A DNA stretch of 64,000 nt from Streptomyces sp. SDr-06 (lineage in GTDB: Bacteria; Actinomycetota; Actinomycetes; Streptomycetales; Streptomycetaceae). The notes below the pieces were generated by a model, which worked only from the letters and a program-made list of their open reading frames with translations, made no database searches and was not told the origin of the DNA. Position numbers and translations under genes: made by a program. Position 1 is the stretch's first letter; every line of letters starts with the position of its first letter. The stretch covers positions 124,001 through 188,000 of the forward strand of contig NZ_QOLA01000013.1 of assembly GCF_003324565.1 (NCBI RefSeq), in the 5' to 3' direction. Below, in pieces: positions 7,587 to 16,036 of this stretch.

Positions 7587-9641
7587 TCAGGCGAGCTGGG
7601 CCGGGAGCGGGGCGGTGTGCACGACCGTGAGGCCGGAGACCGCACGGGTCAGGGCCACGTACAGGCGGCGCAGGCCGGTGCGCTCGTCGGGCTCGCCGCC
7701 GACCACCGCGGCGGGCTCGTCCAGCACCACGTAGTCGTACTCCAATCCCTTGGCGAGCGAGGCCGGGACCAGCGTCAGCCGGGACTCGGCCGTCGTCTCC
7801 TCGCCCGGCGCCAGATGGGCGAGGCCCGCGGCCTCAAGTGCCGCCGCCAGTACGGGAATGCGGGCATCGGCCGCGATCAGCCCGATGGAGCCCTCGTGCG
7901 CGAGGGACTCCCGGCACGCCGCCACCACGTCCGCGTCCAGATCCGCCGACGCGCGCACGTCGAGCGAACCCGGCGTCTCACGCACCGACTCCACCGCCGC
8001 CAGGCCGGGGGAGATCGACGGCAGCAGCTTCGAGGCGTACGCGATGACCTCGCGCGGCACGCGGAAACCCGCCGTCAGCTCCTCGACCACCGCGTCCTGC
8101 TTGCCCAGATGGCGCAGCGCCTCGGCCCAACTCGCCGTCGCCCAGGGCGTGGTGCCCTGCGCCAGGTCGCCGAGCACCGTCGCCGAACCCGTCGTGCAGC
8201 GCCGCCCCACCGCCCGGTACTGCATGGGGGAGAGGTCCTGCGCCTCGTCGAGCACCACATGGCCGAGCGAGTGGGTGCGGGCCACCAGGTCGTTCGCCTC
8301 GTCGACGAGGACGGCGTCCGCGGCCGTCCACTTCGCCGACTTCACGCTGCGGGCGGGCCGGGGCGCGAGGATCGCCTTCTGCTCCTCGTCGGTGAGGACG
8401 CCCGCGGCGTGCTCGGCGAGGAAGTCCGGGTCGTTGAGCAGCCGCAGCACCAGCTTCGCCGGGTCGACCGGGGGCCAGATCTCCTTGACGGCCGCCTTCA
8501 CCGCCGCGTTGCGGGCCACCGCGTCCTGCACCCGGTCGTCGGGGGCCTCGCCCGCCTGCTCCATCCGCACCAGGACCGTGTGCGCGATCCGCTGCGGCAG
8601 CGCCTCCCGAGCGGCCCCGTAACGGATGTCCCGGTCCCTCAACTCCTCGACGATTTCGGCGAGTTCGTACGCCGGGACCCGCCAGCGGCGCGAACCGCGC
8701 ACCACCACGAGCGGCTCGGCGGGAGTGGTGACGTGCGACCACACCGCGCGGCGCAGCACCTCGGCCATACGGGCGTCGCCCTTGACCACGGCCGCCTCGG
8801 CGGGGTCGGCGGCGCGCACCTCGATGCCCCCCGCGACCAGGTCGTCCACGGTGGCCTGGCGCACCTCCAGCTCGCCGAGCGCGGGCAGGACCTGCTCGAT
8901 GTAGTGCAGGAAGGACCGGTTCGGCCCGATGACCAGGGTGCCGGTGCGGGCCAGGCGGTCGCGGTGGGCGTACAGGAGGTAGGCCACCCGGTGCAGGCCG
9001 ACGGCGGTCTTGCCGGTGCCGGGGCCTCCCTGCACACAAACGCTGCCGTTCAGGCCGGACCGTACGATCTCGTCCTGCTCGGGCTGGATCGTCGCGACGA
9101 TGTCGCGCATCGGGCCCACGCGGGGGCGCTCGATCTCCGCCTGGAGCAGCTTGCTGGTCCGCGCGTCCTCCGTGGGGTCCGTGAGGTGCTCGTCCTCGTA
9201 CGCCGTGAGGTCGCCGCCCGTGTAGCCGAAGCGGCGGCGCAGCCCGATGTCCATCGGGTCCTTCTTCGAGGCGCGGTAGAACGGCTGCGACACCGGGGCG
9301 CGCCAGTCGATGACCATCGGGTCGCCGTCCGCGTCGTGGACGTGCCGGCGGCCGATGTAGAACCGCTCGCCCTCGGCCCCCTCGGCGAGGGCCGCGCCCG
9401 GGGCGTGCAGGTAGTCGAGGCGGCCGAAGAAGAGGGGAGTGTGGGAGAGGTCCGCCAGGGCCTTGATGCGGTCGTCGATCTGGCGCTGGAGGACGGCGGC
9501 GTTGACCCAGTTCGCGGTGACGTCCTTGATGTCGAGGGCCTCGACGTCCTCGCGCATGGCGCGCAGGGCTGCGCGGGAGTGGGCGAGGTGGGTGCGTTCG
9601 CGGAGCAGGGGGTCGAGGGCTTCGGGGTCGTGCCTCTGCAC
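7587..9641 (-). CDS. helR: HelD/HelR-type UvrD-superfamily helicase (RNA polymerase recycling ATPase)
   Basis: 684 residues from GTG 9641, chosen because GGAGG lies six bases upstream. The frame stays open further upstream into repeat DNA, which I reject as coding. N-terminal helices are followed by FYIGRRHVHDADGDPMVIDW and PFYRASKKDPMDI, typical of actinobacterial HelR/HelD. Walker A is GGPGTGKTAVGLHR, Walker B HVVLDEAQDLSPMQY, and helicase motifs LTLVPASLAKGLEYD and RLYVALTRAV close the protein. HelR releases stalled or rifamycin-bound RNA polymerase in Streptomyces; HelD does a similar recycling job in Bacillus. I see no rifamycin-associated element upstream, so induction by rifampicin is not supported. 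The exact subfamily needs an alignment. Confidence 0.85.
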   Translation of the reverse strand: MQRHDPEALDPLLRERTHLAHSRAALRAMREDVEALDIKDVTANWVNAAVLQRQIDDRIKALADLSHTPLFFGRLDYLHAPGAALAEGAEGERFYIGRRHVHDADGDPMVIDWRAPVSQPFYRASKKDPMDIGLRRRFGYTGGDLTAYEDEHLTDPTEDARTSKLLQAEIERPRVGPMRDIVATIQPEQDEIVRSGLNGSVCVQGGPGTGKTAVGLHRVAYLLYAHRDRLARTGTLVIGPNRSFLHYIEQVLPALGELEVRQATVDDLVAGGIEVRAADPAEAAVVKGDARMAEVLRRAVWSHVTTPAEPLVVVRGSRRWRVPAYELAEIVEELRDRDIRYGAAREALPQRIAHTVLVRMEQAGEAPDDRVQDAVARNAAVKAAVKEIWPPVDPAKLVLRLLNDPDFLAEHAAGVLTDEEQKAILAPRPARSVKSAKWTAADAVLVDEANDLVARTHSLGHVVLDEAQDLSPMQYRAVGRRCTTGSATVLGDLAQGTTPWATASWAEALRHLGKQDAVVEELTAGFRVPREVIAYASKLLPSISPGLAAVESVRETPGSLDVRASADLDADVVAACRESLAHEGSIGLIAADARIPVLAAALEAAGLAHLAPGEETTAESRLTLVPASLAKGLEYDYVVLDEPAAVVGGEPDERTGLRRLYVALTRAVSGLTVVHTAPLPAQLA

Positions 9642-10001
9642 GGGGTGCCTCCGGCGGTTTTGGGGGAGGGGGGATTTTAGGCGCGGCCGGGCTCTGCGGG
9701 CCACTGCATTTCCCCCGGGGGTTGAAGGCCCCCCTGGGGCTCCGCCCCAGCCCCCGTTCGCGCCTGAACGGCGCTCGTCCTCAATCTCCCCCAAGGCCTT
9801 AAGGGCCAGGGGGGACCCCCATGACGGGCTGAGGTTGCCTGTGCTGGCCCCCCTTGAAGGGGCGCGGGGAACTGCGCGAGGGGCGGGCACGGTCCGCGGA
9901 TCGGAGGGGGTTTTGGGGGCGCGGGGAACTGCGTGGGGAGTGGGCGCGGCCCGCAGGTTGAAGGGGGTTGAAGGGGGGCGGGGCCCGCCCCCCTCATGGG
10001 G
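9642..10001. repeat. Composite GC-rich intergenic repeat, copy 1
   Basis: 360 bases without a gene. It contains a GGGGCTCCGCCCC hairpin, the module CGCCTGAACGGCGCTCGTCC continuing to GACGGGCTGAGG (about 9764-9835), and two copies of GCGCGGGGAACTGCG (about 9857 and 9915). It directly follows the stop codon of the sigma gene on the minus strand and probably ends its transcript. Confidence 0.8.
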
Positions 10002-10901
10002 TCAGGCGCAGAGGAACGTGGTGTTCAGGGTGGGGAGGCGCTGGGGGTCCGCCAGGATGTTGAGCTCGGTGACCCGCCCGTCCACCCCCAGCGTGAAGGC
10101 CAGCACCGAGAACACCCGCCCCTCGCCCGCCGCCACGATCCCCGGCATGCCGTTGACAAGCACCAGCCGGTTGAACGCGGCCAACTTGCGGAAGGAGTGG
10201 GCCTGTTCGGCCACCACCCGCGCACCCCGCACCAGCTTCGTCGCCGGCAGCCGCCCCGCGTCCGCGCGCAGCACGACGTCCGGGTCGAGCAGGGCGAGCA
10301 GCGCCTCGAAGTCACCCCCGCGCGCGGCCGAGATGAACGCCTCGACCACCTCGCGCTGCCGCGCGCGGTCCGCCGACGGCGAGGGCGCCTGGCCCTGCAC
10401 CCGCCTGCGCGCCCGGCTCGCCAGCTGCCGCGCCGCCGCGGGCGTCTTGTCGACGATCGGTGCGATGTCCTCGAACGGCACCGCGAACATGTCGTGCAGC
10501 ACGAAGGAAAGCCGCTCCGCGGGGGCCAGCGTCTCCAGGACGACCATCAGCGCCAGGCCCACCGAGTCGGCGAGCAGTACCTCCTGCTCGGGGTCCACCG
10601 CGTCCACCGGGCCGAGCACCGGATCCGGCACGTGGACGTACTCGTACTCCTCGACGTCCAGGGCCGCCTCGCGCCGGGTGCCGCGCGCACGCAGCATGTT
10701 GAGGCAGATCCGCGCGACGATCGTGGTCAGCCAGCCGCCCATGTTGTCCACCGCGCCGCTGTCCGCGCGGCTGGCCCGCAGCCAGCCCTCCTGGACGGCG
10801 TCCTCGGCCTCGCTGAGCGAGCCGAGCATCCGGTACGCCACCGCGCGCAGGTGACCGCGGTGTTCCTCGAAGCGCTGCGCGAGGTGTTCCTCGGCGTCCA
10901 T
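10002..10901 (-). CDS. ECF sigma factor with SnoaL-like C-terminal domain, paralogue of 2161-3039
   Basis: 299 residues from ATG 10901 (GGAGG ten bases upstream). Region 2 reads HLRAVAYRMLGSLSEAEDAV and region 4 LAPAERLSFVLHDMFAVPFE with TPAAARQLASRARRRVQG, almost the same as the paralogue at 2161. The linker VHVPDPVLGPVD and the SnoaL-like domain (VVEAFISAARGGDFEALLAL, ending in LNILADPQRL) are shared. ECF41-type factors use this last domain to control their own activity. Its predicted promoter (10968-10941) has the same -35 and spacer as that of the paralogue, so the two may recognise each other's promoters. It is divergent from a small gene at 11071. Confidence 0.9.
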   Translation of the reverse strand: MDAEEHLAQRFEEHRGHLRAVAYRMLGSLSEAEDAVQEGWLRASRADSGAVDNMGGWLTTIVARICLNMLRARGTRREAALDVEEYEYVHVPDPVLGPVDAVDPEQEVLLADSVGLALMVVLETLAPAERLSFVLHDMFAVPFEDIAPIVDKTPAAARQLASRARRRVQGQAPSPSADRARQREVVEAFISAARGGDFEALLALLDPDVVLRADAGRLPATKLVRGARVVAEQAHSFRKLAAFNRLVLVNGMPGIVAAGEGRVFSVLAFTLGVDGRVTELNILADPQRLPTLNTTFLCA

Positions 10902-10940
10902 CTCTGTCGTTCCTCCGTCGCGTTGCGTGGTGGCACTGCT

Positions 10941-10968
10941 CTGACACGGACAAGGGGGCCGATGTGAC
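10941..10968 (-). promoter_or_regulatory. Predicted ECF (SigJ/ECF41-type) promoter of the sigma gene at 10901
   Basis: Minus strand: GTCACA (10968-10963), 16 bases, TGTCAG (10946-10941). The transcript would start near 10934, leaving about 33 bases to the ATG. Compare 2091-2118. Confidence 0.65.
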
Positions 10969-11070
10969 AGCCGGGTAGGGGGCGATCGCTCCTACCCGTA
11001 GGGGACGGGGTCGCACCAGAGGACTACGCGGCGGACGGTGAGGTTCAACCCGGGGAGCGATGTGACGGGG

Positions 11071-11298
11071 ATGTCCGAAATCCATCATGGATACATGAGT
11101 GCAGCGACCTTCACCCCAGCCCCCTCCGCCCGCCCCGGCACCCCCAAGGGCGCCACCGCCTCGGGCGCCGCCCCTCACCGTACCCACAAGATCGGCAACG
11201 CGGTCCGGGCCGCGCGGGTCCTCGCCGGTGCCGCGTTCAGCGTCGTCGTCATGGGCGAGTTCGCCGAGGAGGCCGGGGTCCGGCGCCGTCAGCACTGA
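11071..11298 (+). CDS. Small protein of unknown function
   Basis: 75 residues from ATG 11071, opening MSEIHHGYMSAATF, then a Pro/Ala-rich part and a C-terminal half with IGNAVRAARVLAGAAFSVVV that could form one hydrophobic helix, ending in VRRRQH. GGGGAG lies about 11 bases before this ATG; the next ATG (11095) has no ribosome-binding site. Codon use is typical of the genome. I do not recognise the family. It is divergent from the sigma gene and 76 bases before the glycosyltransferase gene on the same strand. Confidence 0.55.
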   Translation: MSEIHHGYMSAATFTPAPSARPGTPKGATASGAAPHRTHKIGNAVRAARVLAGAAFSVVVMGEFAEEAGVRRRQH

Positions 11299-11374
11299 CC
11301 GGCCGGACGGCATCGGCGCGCACACGGGCGCGCGGACCCGCCGCTGATCACCCGCGCCACTAGGGTCACTTCGT

Positions 11375-12535
11375 GTGACCGACCGTTCACCCCGCGCCGT
11401 CGCCCCGGCCCTGCTCGGGCTCTCGCTCGCCGCGCTCGCCGCGCTCTGCCTGACCTTGCGCATCCCCATGGCGGACGCCCTGGTCTACCGGGCGGAGGGG
11501 GCGGCCGTCGCCCACGGCACCTCCCTGTACGGCTTCACCGTCACCGCCTGGCGGCTGCCCGCCACCTATCCGCCGTTCGCCGCCCTGCTCTTCGTGCCGG
11601 CCGCGTACGTGCCCCTCGCCGCGCTCAAGGCGGCCTTCTGCGTCGGCAACGTCGCGCTCTGCGCGCTGCTGGTCCACCTCTCCTGCCGGTTCGCGGGCCT
11701 CGCGCCGGGCCGCACCGTCGTGCTGGGTGCCACCGCCCTCGGCCTCTGGCTCGAACCCGTCTTCCAGACCCTGCTCTTCGGACAGGTCAACCTCGCGCTC
11801 GCCTGCCTCGTGCTCTGGGACCTCTCCCGGCCGGCGGGCGCCCCGGGCAAGGGGTTCGCGGTCGGCGTCGCCGCCGGGATCAAGCTCACGCCGCTGTTCT
11901 TCGTGCCGCACCTGCTGGTACGGGGACGCCACCGCGAGGCCCTCACCGTGCTCGCCGGGTTCGGCGCGACCGTGCTGCTCGGGGCGCTCGTACTCCCCGA
12001 CGCCAGCGTCGAGTTCTTCACACGGCGGCTGTTCGAGACCGGGCGGGTCGGCAAGGCGTGGATCGTCGACAACCAGTCCTTGCAGGGGCTGCTCGCGCGC
12101 CTGCTGCACACCACCGCCCCCGGCCCGGTGTGGGCCCTCGCGGCGGCCGCCGTCGGCGCCGCCGGACTGTGGACCGCCCACCGCGCCGACGAACGCCGGG
12201 CCCTGCTCGTGTCCGCCTTCACCGCGCTGCTGATCTCCCCCATCAGCTGGTCGCACCACTGGGTGTGGTGCGTCCCGCTGATCGCCGTGCTGGTCGCCGA
12301 GGGGCATCCGCGTACGGCCGCCGCGACCGCCGTCGTTTTCACCGCCCGCAGCCTGTGGCTCGTACCGCACGCGGGCGATCTCGACCTCCGGCTTCCGCTC
12401 TGGCAGCAGCCGTTGGCCGCCCCCTATCCGCTGATCGGGCTCGCCGTACTGGGCTGGGCGGCGTGGCGGGCCCGGGCGGTCGGTGTCGACTCTCAGCTGT
12501 CCGCGAGGAGTTCGTCCGCGTCCATGATCCGGTAG
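11375..12535 (+). CDS. GT87-type membrane mannosyltransferase (DUF2029)
   Basis: 386 residues from GTG 11375. A multi-pass membrane protein of the GT87 family, which uses polyprenyl-phosphate mannose as donor on the outer side of the membrane. Family motifs include PATYPPFAALLFVPAA, LLFGQVNLALACLVLWDL, VAAGIKLTPLFFVPHLL, DNQSLQGLLAR and SPISWSHHWVWCVPL; about ten hydrophobic helices can be seen. An acidic residue in the first loop (MADALVYRAEG) would be the catalytic candidate. The acceptor glycan is unknown. Its last 43 bases overlap the end of the convergent XPB helicase gene. Confidence 0.85.
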   Translation: MTDRSPRAVAPALLGLSLAALAALCLTLRIPMADALVYRAEGAAVAHGTSLYGFTVTAWRLPATYPPFAALLFVPAAYVPLAALKAAFCVGNVALCALLVHLSCRFAGLAPGRTVVLGATALGLWLEPVFQTLLFGQVNLALACLVLWDLSRPAGAPGKGFAVGVAAGIKLTPLFFVPHLLVRGRHREALTVLAGFGATVLLGALVLPDASVEFFTRRLFETGRVGKAWIVDNQSLQGLLARLLHTTAPGPVWALAAAAVGAAGLWTAHRADERRALLVSAFTALLISPISWSHHWVWCVPLIAVLVAEGHPRTAAATAVVFTARSLWLVPHAGDLDLRLPLWQQPLAAPYPLIGLAVLGWAAWRARAVGVDSQLSARSSSASMIR

Positions 12536-14145
12536 GCATAGCCCTGTTCGGCCAGGAAGCGCTGGCGGTGGGCCGCGAAGTCCTGGTCGATGGTGTCGCG
12601 GGCGACCACCGAGTAGAAATGCGCCTGGTGGCCGTCCGCCTTCGGGCGCAGGACGCGGCCCAGCCGCTGGGCCTCCTCCTGGCGGGAGCCGAACGTGCCG
12701 GACACCTGGATGGCGACGGTCGCCTCCGGCAGGTCGATCGAGAAGTTCGCCACCTTGGACACCACCAGGACGCTGATCTCGCCCTCCCGGAACGCGCCGA
12801 ACAGCTTCTCGCGCTGCGCGTTGCTCGTTTCGCCCTTGATGACCGGCGCGTCCAAGTGCTCGCCCAGCTCGTCGAGTTGGTCGATGTACTGGCCGATGAC
12901 GAGGATCTGCTGGCCCTTGAACTTCCGTACCAGCGCCTCCGTGACCTTCCGCTTGGTCGCGGTCGTGGCGCAGAAGCGGTACTTCTCCTCGGTCTCGGCG
13001 GTCGCGTACGCGAGGCGCTCGGAGTCGGTCAGATTGACCCGGACCTCCACGCAGTCGGCGGGCGCGATGTAGCCCTGCGCCTCGATCTCCTTCCACGGGG
13101 CGTCGAACCGCTTGGGCCCGATGAGCGAGAACACGTCCGACTCGCGGCCGTCCTCGCGCACCAGCGTTGCGGTCAGGCCCAGACGGCGGCGGGCCTGGAG
13201 GTCGGCGGTGAACTTGAAGACCGGCGCGGGCAGCAGGTGCACCTCGTCGTAGACGATCAGCCCCCAGTCGCGCGAGTCGAACAGCTCCAGGTGCGCGTAG
13301 ACGCCCTTACGACGGGTGGTGAGGACCTGGTACGTGGCGATGGTGACCGGGCGGATCTCCTTCTTCGTGCCGCTGTACTCGCCGATCTCGTCCTCGGTCA
13401 GACTCGTCCGCTTCACCAGCTCGTGCTTCCACTGGCGGGCCGAGACGGTGTTGGTGACCAGGATGAGCGTGGTCGCCTTCGCCTCGGCCATCGCCCCGGC
13501 CCCGACCAGCGTCTTGCCCGCGCCGCAGGGCAGCACGACCACACCACTGCCGCCGTGCCAGAACCCCTCGACGGCCTGCTTCTGGTACGGGCGCAGCGCC
13601 CAGCCGTCCTCGGCGAGCTCGATGGGGTGCGCCTCACCGTCGACGTACCCGGCGAGGTCCTCGGCCGGCCAGCCCAGCTTCAGCAGGGTCTGCTTGATCT
13701 GGCCGCGCTCGGAGGGGTGCACGGCGACCGTGTCCGCGTCGATGCGGGCGCCCACCAGCGGGGTGACCTTCTTCGAGCGCAGGATCTCCTCCAGCACCGG
13801 CCGGTCGGTGGAGGTGAGCACCAGGCCGTGGACGGGGTGCTTGCTCAGGGTGAGGCGGCCGTAGCGCGCCATCGTCTCGGCGACATCCACGAGCAGGGCG
13901 TGCGGCACGGGGTAGCGCGAGTACTCGACCAGCGCGTCGACGACCTGCTCCGCGTCGTGCCCGGCGGCCCGCGCGTTCCACAGACCCAGCGGGGTCACCC
14001 GGTAGGTGTGGATGTGCTCGGGGGCCCGCTCCAGCTCCGCGAAGGGCGCGATGGCGCGACGGCAGGCGTCGGCCTGCTCGTGGTCGACCTCCAGGAGCAG
14101 AGTCTTGTCGCTCTGGACGATGAGTGGTCCGGTCACCTGGGGCAT
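12493..14145 (-). CDS. xpb: XPB/ERCC3-type DNA repair helicase
   Basis: 550 residues from ATG 14145, the length known for mycobacterial XPB (about 549). After an N-terminal XPB domain (LIVQSDKTLLLEVDHEQADA, APEHIHTYRVTPLGLWNA) come the superfamily-2 motifs: Q-region WALRPYQKQAV, Walker A VVLPCGAGKTLVGAGA, TNTVSARQWKHE, the DEVH box LIVYDEVHLLPA, LGLTATLVREDG, and the late motifs ANFSIDLPEA and RQEEAQRLGRVLRP. A 3'-5' DNA helicase for repair or transcription-linked repair is expected. GGAAGGG is close before the ATG; a GTG three codons further in is an alternative. It overlaps the GT87 gene by 43 bases tail to tail. Confidence 0.92.
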   Translation of the reverse strand: MPQVTGPLIVQSDKTLLLEVDHEQADACRRAIAPFAELERAPEHIHTYRVTPLGLWNARAAGHDAEQVVDALVEYSRYPVPHALLVDVAETMARYGRLTLSKHPVHGLVLTSTDRPVLEEILRSKKVTPLVGARIDADTVAVHPSERGQIKQTLLKLGWPAEDLAGYVDGEAHPIELAEDGWALRPYQKQAVEGFWHGGSGVVVLPCGAGKTLVGAGAMAEAKATTLILVTNTVSARQWKHELVKRTSLTEDEIGEYSGTKKEIRPVTIATYQVLTTRRKGVYAHLELFDSRDWGLIVYDEVHLLPAPVFKFTADLQARRRLGLTATLVREDGRESDVFSLIGPKRFDAPWKEIEAQGYIAPADCVEVRVNLTDSERLAYATAETEEKYRFCATTATKRKVTEALVRKFKGQQILVIGQYIDQLDELGEHLDAPVIKGETSNAQREKLFGAFREGEISVLVVSKVANFSIDLPEATVAIQVSGTFGSRQEEAQRLGRVLRPKADGHQAHFYSVVARDTIDQDFAAHRQRFLAEQGYAYRIMDADELLADS

Positions 14146-14382
14146 GTCCCTTCCGACGGATGGCCCGCCGGGCAGGGCGGGCAAACTTCCAGTCTGCCGC
14201 ATCGGGGGGCCCGGTGGGGCGTCGAGTCGTGCCTGCGGGCCGGAGTGCCCGGGCCGTGCGGACGGGGACCGGCTGAGCGTGCGGACGGCGGCGGGGCGGC
14301 AGGCCCCGGGACAACACAGGGTGGCCCGAGGATAGGCGGCTGATCCCGGCAGGTCTAAGGTCTGGATTCCAGGACCAGAACG

Positions 14383-14652
14383 ATGGGGGGCGCCAGGCTC
14401 GTGGATCAGGACGATGACGTCGTCGGCCGCCCCGGAGTGCTGCTCGTCGCCACCCGTGGAGCCGCCGGACCGGGCGAGGTCCTGGTGAGCGTCAGAGGCG
14501 GCACGGAGGCCTTCCTCGCCTGGTCGGAGGAGCCCCTGCCCAAGGGGGCGACCGTGCTCGTGATCGGGTCCCGTGGTACGCGCCAGGTGGACGTCATCGA
14601 GTGGGCCGATCCGCTGGACGCGTTGGGCGGTTTCTCCGCCGACGCCGGCTGA
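14383..14652 (+). CDS. Short NfeD-like soluble domain protein before the flotillin gene
   Basis: 89 residues from ATG 14383 (GTG 14401 is an alternative start). The sequence VGRPGVLLVATRGAAGPGEV, then FLAWSEEPLPKGATVLVIGS and RQVDVIEWADPL, has the alternating strands of the OB-fold that ends NfeD proteins; no membrane helix is present. NfeD proteins commonly pair with flotillins in bacterial membrane microdomains. The flotillin gene follows after 36 bases on the same strand, which supports this reading more than the sequence alone does. Confidence 0.7.
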   Translation: MGGARLVDQDDDVVGRPGVLLVATRGAAGPGEVLVSVRGGTEAFLAWSEEPLPKGATVLVIGSRGTRQVDVIEWADPLDALGGFSADAG

Positions 14653-14688
14653 GACGCCGTTTCCAAGCCGTTTCTAAGGAGACAAAGG

Positions 14689-15879
14689 ATGTTCGGTTAC
14701 CGGGTGCCCGCCCCCGACGAGGCGATGCTGATCTCGGGTGGCAGGCGCGGTCTCGGGGGTGCCCCGTTCCGCGTAGTGACCGGCCACGGCAAGTTCGTCC
14801 TGCCGATTTTCCGCAAGACCCGCTTCCTCACCCTGTCGATGTGCGAGGCCGAGGTCACCGAGACCTGTGTGACCAAGCAGGGCATCGCGCTGCATGTGCG
14901 CGCGGTGATCGCGTTCAAGGTCGGCAACGACACCGAGTCCATCGTGAACGCGGGCCAGCGCTTCCTCTCCGACCAGGACCAGATGTCGGTCCTGACCGGC
15001 CGGATCTTCGCCGGTCACCTGCGGTCCATCATCGGCTCGATGACCGTCGAGGAGATCGTCACCGAGCGGCAGAAGCTCGCCGCGGAAGTCCTGGAGACCT
15101 CGAAGACCGAGATGGCGAAGATCGGTCTCATCGTGGACTCGTTGCAGATCCAGTCGATCGACGACGGCGACACGGGCTACATCGACGCGATGTCCGCGCC
15201 GCACAAGGCCGCCATCCAGCGGGCCGCGCAGATCGCGCAGGCGCAGGCCACCCAGGCGTCCGTCGAGGCCGAGCAGGTGGCGGCGCGCAACCAGGCCGAG
15301 TACGCCCGGCAGACGGCGGTGGTCAAGGCCGAGTACTCCGCGGAGGTCGACCGCGCCCAGGCGCACGCCGCCCAGGCCGGGCCGCTGGCCCAGGCGCACG
15401 CCCAGCAGGAGGTGCTCGCCGCGCAGACCGAGCTGGCCCAGCGGGCCGCCGAGCTCCGCCAGCAGCAGCTGGTCGCCGAGATCGTCAAGCCCGCCCAGGC
15501 CGAGGCCGAGCGGATCAAGGTCCTCGCGATCGCCGAGGCCGAGCGCATGAAGATCCAGGCCGAGGCGGCGGCGTCGTACGACCGCGTCGCGCTCGACCGG
15601 ATGCTCATCGACCAGCTGCCGCAGATCGTGAAGGAGGCGGCGGGCGGTCTCGCGGGGGCGAACGTGAACGTGCTGAACGGCGCGGACGGGCTCGGCGAGA
15701 TCGCGGCCGGTCTGGTGGGCCAGGGTCTGACGATCCTGGACTCGGTCCGGCAGAACCTGAGCGGATCGGGGGAGCGTCCGGACAGCAAGAGCGGGGCCCA
15801 GCTCTCCCTGCCGGGGCTGCTCTCCGGCAAGCCGGAGCCCCGCGAGGGCAAGGGGGACGGGCCGGTCGACCTCGACTAG
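14689..15879 (+). CDS. Flotillin/SPFH-domain protein
   Basis: 396 residues from ATG 14689, with TAAGGAGA eleven bases upstream. Residues 1-170 form an SPFH domain (FGYRVPAPDEAMLISGG, LHVRAVIAFKVGNDTESIVN, LRSIIGSMTVEEIVTERQKL). Residues 190-310 are an Ala/Gln/Glu-rich coiled coil with the repeated EA pattern of flotillins. The tail is flexible. There is no clear N-terminal helix, so anchoring is probably peripheral or through the first hydrophobic strands. Flotillins organise membrane microdomains and scaffold other membrane proteins. It is probably cotranscribed with the NfeD-like gene and ends at a repeat-borne hairpin. Confidence 0.92.
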   Translation: MFGYRVPAPDEAMLISGGRRGLGGAPFRVVTGHGKFVLPIFRKTRFLTLSMCEAEVTETCVTKQGIALHVRAVIAFKVGNDTESIVNAGQRFLSDQDQMSVLTGRIFAGHLRSIIGSMTVEEIVTERQKLAAEVLETSKTEMAKIGLIVDSLQIQSIDDGDTGYIDAMSAPHKAAIQRAAQIAQAQATQASVEAEQVAARNQAEYARQTAVVKAEYSAEVDRAQAHAAQAGPLAQAHAQQEVLAAQTELAQRAAELRQQQLVAEIVKPAQAEAERIKVLAIAEAERMKIQAEAAASYDRVALDRMLIDQLPQIVKEAAGGLAGANVNVLNGADGLGEIAAGLVGQGLTILDSVRQNLSGSGERPDSKSGAQLSLPGLLSGKPEPREGKGDGPVDLD

Positions 15880-15887
15880 ACCTCCGG

Positions 15888-16030
15888 GGGCTGAAGGAGA
15901 CTCCTGGGGCTCCGCCCCAGACCCCGGTTCGCGCCTAAAGGGCGCTCGTCCTCAATCGCCGGACCGGCAACCACGCACGGTCCGCAGGCGATCGTCACCC
16001 CCCGGAGGGTCTGGGGCGGAGCCCGAGGGG
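15888..16030. repeat. Composite intergenic repeat, copy 2, with terminator hairpin
   Basis: Between the convergent flotillin and helicase-like genes. CTGGGGC-TCC-GCCCCAG (15904-15920) forms a 7-bp hairpin; a partial GCGCTCGTCCTCAATC module (about 15940) follows, then a second copy of the GGGGC hairpin type near 16010. Confidence 0.75.
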
Positions 16031-16036
16031 GTGGGG

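Noticed and set aside
9642..9720. Rifamycin-associated element before helR
   Set aside because: No match to the inverted-repeat element could be seen in the upstream bases.
9642..9890. N-terminal extension of the HelR-like protein
   Set aside because: The frame upstream of GTG 9641 translates repeat DNA; a proper ribosome-binding site stands directly before the GTG.
12058..14343. Long open frame (761 codons) on the plus strand opposite XPB
   Set aside because: It is the antisense shadow of the XPB gene in GC-rich DNA; composition is Arg/Gly/Val/Leu-rich without any domain.
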